Source: Lysinibacillus macroides (GTDB lineage: Bacteria > Bacillota > Bacilli > Bacillales_A > Planococcaceae). Taken from it: 60,250 bases of DNA. Shown piece after piece: positions 27,547 through 36,919 of this stretch. Under the pieces are notes generated by a model, which saw only the letters and a program-made list of their open reading frames with translations, was not told the origin of the DNA and ran no database searches. The stretch is taken from the NCBI RefSeq assembly GCF_001281525.1, contig NZ_LGCI01000008.1, positions 1 through 60,250 on the forward strand. The letters run 5' to 3'. A program made the position numbers and the translations under genes. Position 1 is the first letter of the stretch. Each line of letters opens with the position of its first letter.

Positions 27547-27552
27547 TTTACA

Positions 27553-27972
27553 TTATCTTGGATTGCCAAAGATTCCTGGCAGTATATTTGGCAATCTTGG
27601 TATTAGTGGAGGTGGATAATTAGGGAATTGCCCAGGATATTGTCCACCTGGGTATGGATGTGGTGGATAGGGTCTTGGCGGCTGGGGTGGATAAGGTTGA
27701 GGTGGGTAGGAGTGCGGCGGATAGGGGCGTGGTGGGTATGGAGGTGGAAAGGAGCTACCAGGTGGTGCGCCTGTACCTGCTGCCGTGATTTGGCTAACAT
27801 CAACTGTAACCATTTGGCCATTATCTAACTGGATTTCAGCCGTTCTGCCTCTTGCTCCAAATGTCCGAATCAATGTCCCGGAATACGTACCTGTTGGAAG
27901 TGTCACCCATATTTTCATACCTGGATGGAATTGACTGTTAAAATCTTCAGGAGCTAATCTAGGATAAACCAA
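27553..27972 (-). CDS. Proline/tyrosine-rich protein of unknown function
   Basis: A 139-residue protein with two parts. Residues 1-65 form a small beta-rich domain (HPGMKIWVTLPTGTYSGTLI, then GRTAEIQLDNGQMVTVDVSQI) that could be an SH3- or KOW-like barrel. Residues 70-130 are a low-complexity tail of PYPP-type repeats with Gly, His and Gln. There is no signal peptide. The TTG start has AAAGGTG at 8-nt spacing. Similar tails occur in spore coat and surface proteins of Bacillales, so a sporulation role is possible. I do not recognise the gene. Confidence 0.65.
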   Translation of the reverse strand: MVYPRLAPEDFNSQFHPGMKIWVTLPTGTYSGTLIRTFGARGRTAEIQLDNGQMVTVDVSQITAAGTGAPPGSSFPPPYPPRPYPPHSYPPQPYPPQPPRPYPPHPYPGGQYPGQFPNYPPPLIPRLPNILPGIFGNPR

Positions 27973-28106
27973 TAAAACACACCTTTCTTCATTTTTTCTA
28001 ACATATGCCTATGCTGGTGATTGTTATAGGCTAAAGGCTAGCGTTGTTATAAAACTTTCTGATTTTCACTATACTAGGGAGAAAAAAGCTGAAGGATGTT
28101 TAGTGG

Positions 28107-29435
28107 ATGGCAATTATTAAAGTTAAAAAAATAACACTACAGAATGTACGAAATGTAAGGCATGGTGAGATTATTCTTACAATGAATTTCGACACATTTT
28201 TACAGGCAAATGTTGTTGGTTTATATGGACAAAATGGGTCGGGTAAGACAACCATTGTGGATGCATTTGCTTTATTAAAGACGCTTCTTTCAGGTGATAA
28301 AAAGCTACCTTCACAGGACAAGCGCTTGATTATGGCAGGAGAGCAGGTGGCAAGCCTTGATTTTGAGTTTTTAGTGGAGAATCAGTTTGGCACATTTTTT
28401 TTATACTACTATGTGGAGCTACAGGAAGATCAGCATCGACTCTATCCAGCGTTAGAGCGACTTTCCTATAAAGAAAATGCGAAGGGTAAACGTTCTAAGA
28501 TTTTGATGACTGCAACAGAGAAAGATGTGCATATTCGAAAATCGAGTTTAACGAATATGAATGAAGCGGCACGTATTCAACTCCTTGTCCTTCAACAATT
28601 AGCAAGAAAGCAATATCAATCTTTACTATTCCATAAAGATTTAAAGCCCTTGGTACAGGAACGGCTTTCTGAACAGGAAATGCAGCTATTGCACAATATT
28701 GCAATGGATTTTAAGCGTGATTTACATGTTGTGAATACCCAAAGTATTGCACCGCTATTTGAGGAGCGAATGATGCCCTTTAGCATTCATCTGGAAAAAA
28801 CAAGAGGTCTTATTCCTTATGATTTAAAGGGACCTGCCTTATTGCCAGAGGCTGCATTTTATACCCTCTGTGAAGTAATTGAGCAAAGTAATCGTGTGTT
28901 ATCGGCTATTATTCCGGAGCTAGCGATAAAGATTAATGCGATTACGAAGCAGACGATGGATAATGGTGAACAAGGAATTCGCTTTGAGTTTTTAGCGCAG
29001 CGTGGGGAGCAAGCATTACCTTTGCGTACAGAGTCAGAGGGAATTTTAAAAATTATTTCCATTCTTAGTGTGCTTATCGCTGTCTATAATAATCCCAACG
29101 CTTGTGTGGTGATTGATGAATTAGATTCGGGCATTTTTGAATATTTACTAGGTGAACTGTTAACAGTAATTGATGAGGATGGGAAAGGGCAGCTTATTTT
29201 TACATCCCACAATTTACGTGTATTAGAGGTGTTAGCTATTAACAATCTATGGTTTACCACAACTAATGACAATCATCGGTATATGCAGTTAAAAGGTGTG
29301 AAAGAAGCAAATAATGCAAGAGATGCTTACCTTCGTGCTATTCAGCTTGGTGGGCAGGATGAGGAGATTTATAAGGAAACAAAAGCATTTAAAATAAAGC
29401 GTGCCTTTCGTAAAGCGGGGGTGCAGCATGATTAA
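28107..29435 (+). CDS. AAA15/21-type ATPase of a putative two-gene defence module
   Basis: A 442-residue SMC-like AAA ATPase. The Walker A is GLYGQNGSGKTTIVDAFALL near residue 40. A charged helical insert (about 120-290) separates it from LRTESEGILKIISILSVLI, the ABC-like signature region. The Walker B is ACVVIDELDSGIFEYLLGEL near residue 335, and the switch His is in LIFTSHNLRVLEVL. The layout is that of the ATPases in AbiL, PARIS and OLD-type systems. The gene overlaps the next by 8 nt (ATGATTAA), and that partner carries TOPRIM-like motifs. The start at 28107 has a modest GAAGGA upstream. A role in phage defence is inferred from architecture only. Confidence 0.8.
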   Translation: MAIIKVKKITLQNVRNVRHGEIILTMNFDTFLQANVVGLYGQNGSGKTTIVDAFALLKTLLSGDKKLPSQDKRLIMAGEQVASLDFEFLVENQFGTFFLYYYVELQEDQHRLYPALERLSYKENAKGKRSKILMTATEKDVHIRKSSLTNMNEAARIQLLVLQQLARKQYQSLLFHKDLKPLVQERLSEQEMQLLHNIAMDFKRDLHVVNTQSIAPLFEERMMPFSIHLEKTRGLIPYDLKGPALLPEAAFYTLCEVIEQSNRVLSAIIPELAIKINAITKQTMDNGEQGIRFEFLAQRGEQALPLRTESEGILKIISILSVLIAVYNNPNACVVIDELDSGIFEYLLGELLTVIDEDGKGQLIFTSHNLRVLEVLAINNLWFTTTNDNHRYMQLKGVKEANNARDAYLRAIQLGGQDEEIYKETKAFKIKRAFRKAGVQHD

Positions 29436-30159
29436 AAAGGTGCTATTAATTATTGTTGAAGGACAAACAGAGCAAGTTATTTTAGAGGATTATTTAGATG
29501 CCCATTTTGCAAATTCAACCATACGCTTTGATGTACAGCGTGAGGATATGTTAACAAAATGGGATAAGCATAAGCGCATACCCAATATAAAAAATAGTGT
29601 TGTACAAGCGATTCAAAGCTACTTAGAAAAATATAAGTTTTTAGCAAAGGATTTAACAGCAGTTGTGCATATTACAGACGCAGATGGCTGTTTTATTGCG
29701 CCTGAATATGTCAAGGTAGATGGGGGTATCGAGCAAAGCTTGTTTTATACAGAGGATGCGATATTGGTAAAGTCAGCTAAGCGCAAGGAGCAAATTGAGC
29801 AGCGCAATGAAATGAAGGCAAAGAACGCTAAGATTTTAATTGCCCATGACCATTTTAGCATTCAACGTTTTAAAGTGCCTTATCAGCTTTTTTATTTCTC
29901 TACAAACTTAGAGCATGTATTATGGGATGAGCGTAACGAAATTGCAACAGAAAAAATCCAAAAAGCAGATGCATTTATCGAAAATTTATCAGGCACGATT
30001 GAGGACTATTTACAAGCCTATCTTCCCGTTAATCCAAACCTACCTTATAAGGAAAAAATGCGAAAAAGTTGGAGATATTTAATGGAAGGTTGTCATTCCT
30101 TGCAGCGAGGTACGAATGTACCATTATTATTTGACATGATTAAAACGAATGGACAATAA
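29428..30159 (+). CDS. TOPRIM-like protein paired with the AAA ATPase
   Basis: A 243-residue protein. The N-terminal strand-loop LLIIVEGQTEQVILEDYL supplies the conserved Glu, and VVHITDADGCF supplies the DxD pair of a TOPRIM nuclease core. Later parts are RNEMKAKNAKILIAHDHFSI and a helical C-terminus. TOPRIM partners of AAA ATPases occur in AbiL (RloB), PARIS (AriB, DUF4435) and OLD-like systems; which subfamily this belongs to I cannot say. The ATG at 29428 sits within the ATPase stop, showing translational coupling. A terminator follows, so the pair is a complete transcription unit. Confidence 0.7.
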   Translation: MIKKVLLIIVEGQTEQVILEDYLDAHFANSTIRFDVQREDMLTKWDKHKRIPNIKNSVVQAIQSYLEKYKFLAKDLTAVVHITDADGCFIAPEYVKVDGGIEQSLFYTEDAILVKSAKRKEQIEQRNEMKAKNAKILIAHDHFSIQRFKVPYQLFYFSTNLEHVLWDERNEIATEKIQKADAFIENLSGTIEDYLQAYLPVNPNLPYKEKMRKSWRYLMEGCHSLQRGTNVPLLFDMIKTNGQ

Positions 30160-30160
30160 G

Positions 30161-30190
30161 AAAGGTGGCATAGATCTCGTCACCTTTTTT
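30161..30190 (+). terminator. Terminator of the ATPase-TOPRIM operon
   Basis: AAAGGTG (30161-30167) pairs with CACCTTT (30181-30187) and is followed by a T run. Confidence 0.75.
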
Positions 30191-30589
30191 AGTGCACTAA
30201 AAATAGGACTGTGTTTTTGTGTTTATGTCTTCACTTAGCAGAAGGAGCTTCCATATAATTTTTTGCTTCGTGCTTCGAAATATATAATTTATTTATGTGA
30301 AAGGAGTGATAGAATATAAATAATTAAAAATTTCTGAAATATCAAAAATATGATAATTATAAGTAATACTTTACTATCTAAAGTTGAAGGAATTTAATTT
30401 CTTTAGCTGACTAGGAATTTCATGCAGCTTTTAATCTAGTAGTCTCAGAAAGAGGATATTATATCAAAATTTCTAAAAATAGTTACTTAAGATTTTCCAC
30501 TTTCATAAAGTTTTACAGCTTGAATAAGGTATTAAACTATTTTGTGAAGTGAAGCTGATCCAATAATGCCATACTTAGTAGGAGGAAAT
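30191..30589. other. AT-rich intergenic region before the chemoreceptor
   Basis: About 400 nt with no gene. I see no clear promoter, repeat or hairpin beyond the AGGAGG at 30580 that serves the next gene. Confidence 0.5.
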
Positions 30590-32695
30590 ATGTTTAGACT
30601 TTTTGTTCCCATTGGTCAACTACTTAATAAAATGAAGTATGCACAGAAGTTTATTTTGATTGGAGGTATACTTGCTATACCTATTATTTTTACCTCCACA
30701 ATGTTGACGATAGATATTAACCGTAAAATTGAGCAAATGACTATGCGGAATGAGGGGATAGAATACAATCTTATTTTGAAGGATCTACTAAAAGTAGTAC
30801 AACAAACGCGTGGGTTAACTGTAAGCTTTGTCAGCGGAAATACGTCAGTGCAAGATGAAATTACCAGCAGGCATACCCAGATCACGAATACGTTAGAAGA
30901 GCTACATGAATTTGAAGCAAATTTAACAAATAGCTACGGAATGGAAGAACAGATGAAGAAGATTGAAAGTCAGTGGTCCACAATCAAATCAAAAAATTGG
31001 CAAAATGACAATGAAGTGTTAACTAACTATTCTGCATTAACAGAGCAAATCATTGGCGCGATGAATATTGTCACAAATAATACAGGATTACTACTAGCAG
31101 ATACGAAGGAAAGCTATAATCTAATCAATAGTGTGAGCAGTACAATTCCAAATTTAACAGAGAGCTTAGGGAAGATGCGTGCTAATGGCATGAAGATTGC
31201 TGGTAGTAAGAGCATGACAGATGAGCAATATAGGGTGCTCAATAATTTATTTATTCAGACAACAGAAAACCTTAAAAAGATTGAAGCAGACTTAAATATT
31301 GCTTTTGGTAATCCTTCCATGAAATCTGCGCTTGAGGAGAACTATCTTTCATTTAGCAAACAAAGTGACTATTTTTTAAATGTAGTAACGGAAGAAATGT
31401 TGTTGACTAGTACAATTTCTATGGAACCAGACCAATACTGGGATATTGCTACGACTACGATTGATGTGGGTCTCCTATTGTACGAAGATAGTTTATCGTT
31501 TTTAAGTGATACATTGACAAGTCAGTTAGAAGAGCTTAAATTCAACCGCATACTTATGTTATCTTTTATAACTAGTATTTTATTATTATCATTATATATG
31601 TTTGTTGCCCTTTATATGATGATTAAAAAAGTTGTGAATGAGTTAGGAATTGCAGCAAGTGATGTAGCGAACGGAAATTTAGCTACGACTGTTTCTTTTC
31701 ATACGAAGGATGAGATGCACAGTATCGAAATTTCATTCAATAAGATGGTTGAAAGTTTGAATGAACTGGTTAAGGAAATCACAGTAAGTTCAGAGTATGT
31801 TGCATCATCTAGTGAGGAGTTACGAGCGAGTGCTGAGGAGACAACAGCATCTATTGAACACGTATCAGAGTCGATTGAAATGGTGGTCAATGGAACAAAA
31901 GTGCAAACAGCACGTATTATTGAGAGCACACAGTCATTGGGAGAAATGTCTGATGGTATTCAACTGATTGCTGAAAACAGTAATCATATTACGGCATTAA
32001 CAAAAGAAACGGAAAGTTATGCGATTGATGGAAATCAATCTGTTACCAAAACAGTTGAACAGATGACCACTATTCAGGCAACTGTTTCAGAGTCTAGTAA
32101 AATCATTCAAGGATTAAGTGACCGCTCTCAAGAAGTTGGCAATATTCTTAGCATGATTACAGATATTGCAGAACAAACGAATTTACTAGCATTGAATGCT
32201 TCAATTGAAGCTGCGAGAGCTGGCGAGCATGGTAAAGGATTTGCAATAGTTGCACAAGAAGTAAAAAAGTTAGCTGAACAATCCAGAGCTTCAACTATCC
32301 AAATTTCAGAGCTTATTGCAACCATTCAAAAGGATACGATGAATTCGGTGAAAGCGATGAGAGTAGTAAATGAAAATGTTGAGCATGGTATTCACGTTAC
32401 AGAAGAAACAGCACAAAAGTTTGTACGGATTTTAGAAAGCATGAAAAACCTTGGTCTTGAAATGGAGGAAATCTCAGCTACTTCAGAACAAATGTCAGCA
32501 GGCACACAAGAAGTTGTGGCTATCATGAATGAGATTATGGGAGAACTTGTGAATATGTCAGAGCAAAACTTACTAGAGGTGACTTCTTCTACAGAGGAAC
32601 AGCTTGCAAAAATGGAAGAAGTCCTGTCATCAACAGTAGCGCTATCAGAACTGGCAATGGAGCTACAGCATGTTGCAAGGAAATTTAGATTATAA
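30590..32695 (+). CDS. Methyl-accepting chemotaxis protein with NIT-like sensor
   Basis: A 701-residue chemoreceptor. A first membrane helix (about 17-37) is followed by an extracellular helical domain (about 38-320). Its start, [16 protein letters not shown], resembles the NIT domain of nitrate/nitrite receptors. A second membrane helix (about 325-345, [20 protein letters not shown]) leads to HAMP ([16 protein letters not shown]). The signalling hairpin has the conserved tip [20 protein letters not shown] plus [20 protein letters not shown]. The ATG at 30590 follows AGGAGG; the reading to 30566 has no site. It is single-gene, as is usual for receptors. Confidence 0.93.
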   Translation: MFRLFVPIGQLLNKMKYAQKFILIGGILAIPIIFTSTMLTIDINRKIEQMTMRNEGIEYNLILKDLLKVVQQTRGLTVSFVSGNTSVQDEITSRHTQITNTLEELHEFEANLTNSYGMEEQMKKIESQWSTIKSKNWQNDNEVLTNYSALTEQIIGAMNIVTNNTGLLLADTKESYNLINSVSSTIPNLTESLGKMRANGMKIAGSKSMTDEQYRVLNNLFIQTTENLKKIEADLNIAFGNPSMKSALEENYLSFSKQSDYFLNVVTEEMLLTSTISMEPDQYWDIATTTIDVGLLLYEDSLSFLSDTLTSQLEELKFNRILMLSFITSILLLSLYMFVALYMMIKKVVNELGIAASDVANGNLATTVSFHTKDEMHSIEISFNKMVESLNELVKEITVSSEYVASSSEELRASAEETTASIEHVSESIEMVVNGTKVQTARIIESTQSLGEMSDGIQLIAENSNHITALTKETESYAIDGNQSVTKTVEQMTTIQATVSESSKIIQGLSDRSQEVGNILSMITDIAEQTNLLALNASIEAARAGEHGKGFAIVAQEVKKLAEQSRASTIQISELIATIQKDTMNSVKAMRVVNENVEHGIHVTEETAQKFVRILESMKNLGLEMEEISATSEQMSAGTQEVVAIMNEIMGELVNMSEQNLLEVTSSTEEQLAKMEEVLSSTVALSELAMELQHVARKFRL

Positions 32696-32810
32696 GGAGA
32701 TCTTTAGCCTAGTATAGCAATATCAGATCAGCCTTAAATTAAGGGATTAGTGAATGTTGTTTTTATATAAATATTTATAGAAGCGAGAGGAATATTATCA
32801 AAAAAATATA

Positions 32811-33521
32811 TTGCTAGTGATTTTAGCAGCAGTGTTATGTAGCGTGGTTGTTGGTTGTAAGAGTGATGAACAAAATGTAAAGCTTGCTGCATCTCAGGAT
32901 GAGCAAAATACTTTAAAAGAAGAAATTTCTAGTATGTTTCCTACATCAGAACTAACAGCATCGATTGTCATTGATTCAGTCAGTGAAGGTGATTCAGTTC
33001 GAGCAGAACAACAGGTAGGCAAGGGAACGTTACTAATGATTGCTAATGGGAAAGAAGAGCGTGGTCATTTGGTTGTTTCAAGTACGCTTGGACAAGAGGG
33101 TGACCAGACCTTCCAAAGTAACTACTCCATTATCTATCAGCAAGGAGAAAAAGAGAAAGTATTATTGGAATTACCCGCTTATTTGTTTGTCCAGCCAACT
33201 GATAAAAAACTAATCTTTGAGCAGCTGAGCTTTTCTGATGCAGATGTTCATATCCTGACTCCACAATATCAAACAGGGCATGGGGTTGAAGGGTATGTAT
33301 TTGCAATTGATAAGACGAATGGAGATGCTTTTCATGTGAATATTGTTAAAAATGAAGGGAAATCTAAAACACTTCTCTACGGTGAGGCAAGCCCATTTCC
33401 TACTGTAAAGGATGACATATTACAGGTTTATCCTCCTGTTGGAGCGGGTTCATCCGAAAAAGATACAAACAAAGGGTACTATAAATTAGATTTGAAGAAT
33501 AGCCAGCTAATTGCTGAATAA
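32811..33521 (+). CDS. Predicted lipoprotein of unknown function, start uncertain
   Basis: A secreted lipoprotein of up to 236 residues. Residues 1-16 form a signal ending in VVVGCKS, a good lipobox. The mature part is Ser/Glu/Asp rich with beta-type segments (GTLLMIANGKEERGHLVVSS, KLIFEQLSFSDADVHI). The TTG at 32811 lies 20 nt after GAGAGG, too far for normal use. In the gap the same frame codes QKN without a start codon. One extra A in the seven-A run at about 32801 would bring KKNILLVILAAVLC into frame from an ATT codon. Either the start is non-standard or the 5' end is frameshifted. No family recognised. Confidence 0.6.
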   Translation: MLVILAAVLCSVVVGCKSDEQNVKLAASQDEQNTLKEEISSMFPTSELTASIVIDSVSEGDSVRAEQQVGKGTLLMIANGKEERGHLVVSSTLGQEGDQTFQSNYSIIYQQGEKEKVLLELPAYLFVQPTDKKLIFEQLSFSDADVHILTPQYQTGHGVEGYVFAIDKTNGDAFHVNIVKNEGKSKTLLYGEASPFPTVKDDILQVYPPVGAGSSEKDTNKGYYKLDLKNSQLIAE

Positions 33522-33717
33522 TTTATATATACTTATTAGAATTCATAAAATGCAGTCCTTTTATAGATGGATGAGTCAATGGCTGTTGACATTCAAACAT
33601 CATACGAAAGGGCTTCTTTTGTTTTAAATCCCCGAAAAACCCTCTAACAGAATGTTACATCATTATAAACAGCATAAAGTATATGACGCTGGTTACGAAA
33701 AAAACTTTTAGGAAATG

Positions 33718-33743
33718 TGTAACAAAAAAGATCATGCTGCGAC
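33718..33743 (+). promoter_or_regulatory. Candidate ECF-sigma autoregulatory promoter
   Basis: TGTAAC-N16-CGAC resembles the sigma-W/sigma-M type TGAAAC-N16-CGTC. It lies 31 nt upstream of the ECF sigma gene start. Confidence 0.5.
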
Positions 33744-33773
33744 TTATTTGTAAGGTAACAAGGGGGTGAAGCG

Positions 33774-34283
33774 TTGCACAAGAATAGATTGAAAATAGAA
33801 CATTTATACGAATTGTATCATCGAGATGTATATCATTTTGCTCTTTATTATACAAATAGTCGGGAGGAAGCGGAGGATATTACACAAGAAACATTTTTCA
33901 AGGTGCTTAAACAATTGGATAAGCTGAAGAATGAAGATAAAGTAAAAACTTGGATTTTATCCATTGCTCGTAATACAGCAGTAGATATACATAGAAAGCA
34001 AAAAATAAAGCGTCTGTTAATCGAGAAAATTAGCTGGCAACCACCTATAAAAGAAGCGCCTAAGCCTTTGGAAATGGTCGAACAGCATGAACAATGGCTA
34101 TTTCTTCAGGAGGCATTAATGACATTAAAATCGCATGATCGAACAATTATTATTTGTCGCATGTTAAAGGACTACACGATTCAGGAAACAGCAGCGATAT
34201 TGGGCATCTCGGAAGTGAAGGTGCGAGTGGATTTTCATCGAGCGATGGCAAGACTTCGAAAAAAAGTAGGGAGGGTTGATTGA
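33774..34283 (+). CDS. ECF-type RNA polymerase sigma factor
   Basis: A 169-residue extracytoplasmic-function sigma factor. Region 2 (about 8-75) contains LYHRDVYHFALYYTNSREEA followed by EDITQETFFKVLKQL. Region 4 (about 108-165) contains LQEALMTLKSHDRTIIICRM and the helix-turn-helix TIQETAAILGISEVKVRVDF. The TTG start has GGGGGTGAAG upstream. It overlaps the next gene by one base. That gene encodes a membrane protein with a cytoplasmic N-terminus, the usual anti-sigma layout. A matching ECF promoter lies upstream, consistent with autoregulation. Confidence 0.92.
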   Translation: MHKNRLKIEHLYELYHRDVYHFALYYTNSREEAEDITQETFFKVLKQLDKLKNEDKVKTWILSIARNTAVDIHRKQKIKRLLIEKISWQPPIKEAPKPLEMVEQHEQWLFLQEALMTLKSHDRTIIICRMLKDYTIQETAAILGISEVKVRVDFHRAMARLRKKVGRVD

Positions 34284-34873
34284 TGGAGAAACGGCAAAGT
34301 GAATTATTTCAGACACTAAAAAGTCGTCCTGATAAAGAGCCAGATAGAAAGTTTTCATATCAGCTACGGGAAAAACTCTTAAAAAAGCAGCCTCAAACGG
34401 CTAAACGATTTACTATGACAACGACTGTCACCATGCTAGTCACATGCGTTGTGATTATTTTTTTAGTGATAGTTAGTACTGATCAGTCATTGAAGCTCAA
34501 ACAAGCAGCACAGGTAATCGACAATCAAGGGCATATCTTCTCAAATGTATTGTGCATTGTTTTAATGCTTGGGGTAATCCTCTTTATTGCATTTGTATAT
34601 CACAAGGGATATACAAAAGGAAAGCTAGTCTATATGACTTTTTCGTTGTCCTTTATCGTCTGGGTGGGGAACCTAATCTATGCAGAGCATCAGCCATTAG
34701 ATGATCCTGCGATGCAACCAAGCCATAGCGATTTTTTTGATGAAGCCCATAGCCAATTATTATTTTTGTATGAATTAGATAAAATTAAGGATGCTTCAGT
34801 TGATCGATTTTTAATAGGGCAAGTGCCGCTAAACGAGGTTCAAGAGAAAATCAAAAGGAGGGAAGGGCAATGA
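34283..34873 (+). CDS. Putative membrane anti-sigma factor
   Basis: A 196-residue protein with a soluble basic N-terminus (about 1-45, including DRKFSYQLREKLLKK). Three hydrophobic segments follow (about 50-70, 88-108 and 118-135), then an acidic C-terminal tail. FSYQLREKLL at the N-terminus resembles the segment by which several Bacillus anti-sigma proteins such as SigV/SigY partners bind. It overlaps the sigma gene by one base and the third gene by four. No zinc-binding HxxxCxxC motif is seen, so it is not a ZAS-type anti-sigma. The role is inferred from position and topology. Confidence 0.7.
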   Translation: MEKRQSELFQTLKSRPDKEPDRKFSYQLREKLLKKQPQTAKRFTMTTTVTMLVTCVVIIFLVIVSTDQSLKLKQAAQVIDNQGHIFSNVLCIVLMLGVILFIAFVYHKGYTKGKLVYMTFSLSFIVWVGNLIYAEHQPLDDPAMQPSHSDFFDEAHSQLLFLYELDKIKDASVDRFLIGQVPLNEVQEKIKRREGQ

Positions 34874-35436
34874 CTGATTTTAAGAATCCTTATGCTTATC
34901 TAGTGACTGGTTTAGGCTTTGTTTTTCTTGATATGAGTTTATTTGGCTTACCAGATATCCTAGCAGATTTTCTTGGCTATCTTTCTTTTGCCATTGGTAT
35001 TCACTTGTTACCCTCTTCCCATAACTTAAAGCGTTGGTCAAAAAAATTCGCGCTCATGTTAATGGTGCTGTCAATTGTTGTGGAGCTAGATCAATGGCTG
35101 GCTTATAAGGTGTTTGGGGAAATCGGGATACAGCTTATGCAGTTTTTATTCATCGCCTTTATGTATTATGTTTTCCAATTGCTACTCCATATTCATCATA
35201 ACCTACCATTAGAAATGAAAACTTTTAAAACCTATCAAAGATTTATGATATTAATGCTTAGCGCATTTGTCATTCAAGCATTTGCCATGAATATTGATAG
35301 AAGCATAGGAGAGCATCTTCATCTTATAGCTTTGTTTCTGCAATTACTATCTTATCTATTATTTACATGGTATTACAGAGCATGTCATAAATATTATAAA
35401 GAAATTAATACAAACAAGGCTCATACACTGCAATAA
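34870..35436 (+). CDS. Multi-pass membrane protein in the ECF sigma operon
   Basis: A 188-residue integral membrane protein with five to six hydrophobic segments, such as LVTGLGFVFLDMSLFG, FIAFMYYVFQLLLHIH and LFLQLLSYLLFTWYYR. The start overlaps the previous gene by ATGA. I do not recognise a family. Small membrane proteins often accompany ECF sigma/anti-sigma pairs and may help hold the sigma factor inactive, so it could be a second component of the anti-sigma complex. No terminator is evident after it. Confidence 0.6.
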   Translation: MTDFKNPYAYLVTGLGFVFLDMSLFGLPDILADFLGYLSFAIGIHLLPSSHNLKRWSKKFALMLMVLSIVVELDQWLAYKVFGEIGIQLMQFLFIAFMYYVFQLLLHIHHNLPLEMKTFKTYQRFMILMLSAFVIQAFAMNIDRSIGEHLHLIALFLQLLSYLLFTWYYRACHKYYKEINTNKAHTLQ

Positions 35437-35548
35437 GCGATGGGCCTTTCCTTTTTAGAACTGCTCTTTTTATTAGACGATAGCATCTTTCTTTTTACTG
35501 CGTCATAAGCTTTATAGGTATGATTTTATCACGCTAGAAGGAGGCAAA

Positions 35549-36841
35549 ATCATTCAAATCCATGTGGTACGAGCTGGAGAGTCTTTATGGGGAATTGCCC
35601 AGGCATATGGGACTACAGTTCAACGTATTGTAGATGCCAACCAAATTCCAGAGCCAGACCAATTAGTGGTGGGGCAAGCTCTTGTTATTCCGATTGTGGG
35701 GAGTTTTTATTATGTACAGCCAGGGGATAGTTTATGGTCAATTGGTCAACGCTTTGGTATTAACTATCTAACACTTGCTCAAGTAAATGGTATTCATCCC
35801 AATCAAATATTATCTGTGGGGCTAAGGCTCTATATTCCACAGCCGCCAAAAACAACAGCCGAAACGTTGGCTTATTTAGAGCCAAGAGGAACAACCGTTA
35901 GTGATGCACTTTTAGAGCAGGCTAGGGAAGCAGGGCCCTATCTAACCTATTTAGCTTTATTTAGCTATGAAGTGAAACGAGATGGCAGCTTACAGAGACC
36001 ACCAAGTCAAGGTATTACACAAATCACTAATGACACGGGAGCCTCTCTTGCAATGGTTATTTCCAATCTGGAGGATTTTGCGTTTAGTGGAGAGCTAGCA
36101 AGAGATATTTTTCAAAGTACAGCCGTCCAAGATTTACTATTTGATAATATTGTTGCAGAGGCAAAACGTTTAGGCAGCGTAAAGGATATTCATTTTGATT
36201 TTGAAAATTTACCTACTGATCAGCGACAAGCCTATAATAATTTTTTAAGAAGAGCTGTTGAAAAGTTTCACGCCCAAGGTTATACCGTATCTACAGCACT
36301 AGCACCTAAAACGAGGGATGACACCACAGGACAGTGGACAGGTGCACATGATTATCAGGCACATGGAGAAATTGTGGATTTTGTGCTGCTGATGACCTAT
36401 GAATGGGGGTATTCTGCAGGGCCACCAATGGCTGTTTCTCCACTGCCTGAAGTAGAGGCAGTTGTGAAATATGCAGTTAGTGAGATACCTGCTCATAAAA
36501 TTATGCTTGGCCAAAATTTATATGGCTATGATTGGACATTGCCTTTTGTCCAGGGAGGGCCTTATGCAGAGGCACTTAGTCCCCAAAGAGCCATTGAAGT
36601 AGCCAAACGTTATCATGCGGCTATTCAATTTGATTGGAGAGCCCAAGCGCCATTTTTTGAATACTACGATGAACAAGGGAGGGCACATATAGTGTGGTTT
36701 GAAGATGCTCGGTCGATTCAAGCGAAATTTAATCTGATTAAGCAATATAATCTGCGAGGCATTGGTTATTGGAAACTAGGATTGCCATTCCCACAAAATT
36801 GGCTATTAATAGGGGCAAATTTTGATGTAGTAAAAAAATAG
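35549..36841 (+). CDS. LysM-GH18 N-acetylglucosaminidase (SleL/YaaH-like)
   Basis: A cell-wall or spore-cortex N-acetylglucosaminidase. Two LysM domains (about 3-47, VRAGESLWGIAQAYGTTVQ; 52-96, YVQPGDSLWSIGQRFGINY) precede a GH18 barrel (about 105-425). Its catalytic stretch is DIHFDFENLPTDQ, with LLMTYEWGYSAGPP following. There is no signal peptide, as in SleL, which is a spore protein. The start is unusual: AAGGAGG at 35538-35544 is followed only by ATC (35549) and ATT (35552). A GTG at 35564 would remove the first LysM strand and lies too far away. Homologous SleL proteins begin M-IQI, here I-IQI. Confidence 0.85.
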   Translation: MIQIHVVRAGESLWGIAQAYGTTVQRIVDANQIPEPDQLVVGQALVIPIVGSFYYVQPGDSLWSIGQRFGINYLTLAQVNGIHPNQILSVGLRLYIPQPPKTTAETLAYLEPRGTTVSDALLEQAREAGPYLTYLALFSYEVKRDGSLQRPPSQGITQITNDTGASLAMVISNLEDFAFSGELARDIFQSTAVQDLLFDNIVAEAKRLGSVKDIHFDFENLPTDQRQAYNNFLRRAVEKFHAQGYTVSTALAPKTRDDTTGQWTGAHDYQAHGEIVDFVLLMTYEWGYSAGPPMAVSPLPEVEAVVKYAVSEIPAHKIMLGQNLYGYDWTLPFVQGGPYAEALSPQRAIEVAKRYHAAIQFDWRAQAPFFEYYDEQGRAHIVWFEDARSIQAKFNLIKQYNLRGIGYWKLGLPFPQNWLLIGANFDVVKK

Positions 36842-36919
36842 TGAAATAAATGGAAAGGTTATTTCTAAATCTAGGTAATTATAATATAATTATGGTAAAC
36901 GTATTGTAGGAGGATTATT

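Noticed and set aside
27628..27828. Trp/Arg-rich + strand frame
   Set aside because: Antisense of the proline-rich repeats, which yields Trp and Arg codons by complementarity.
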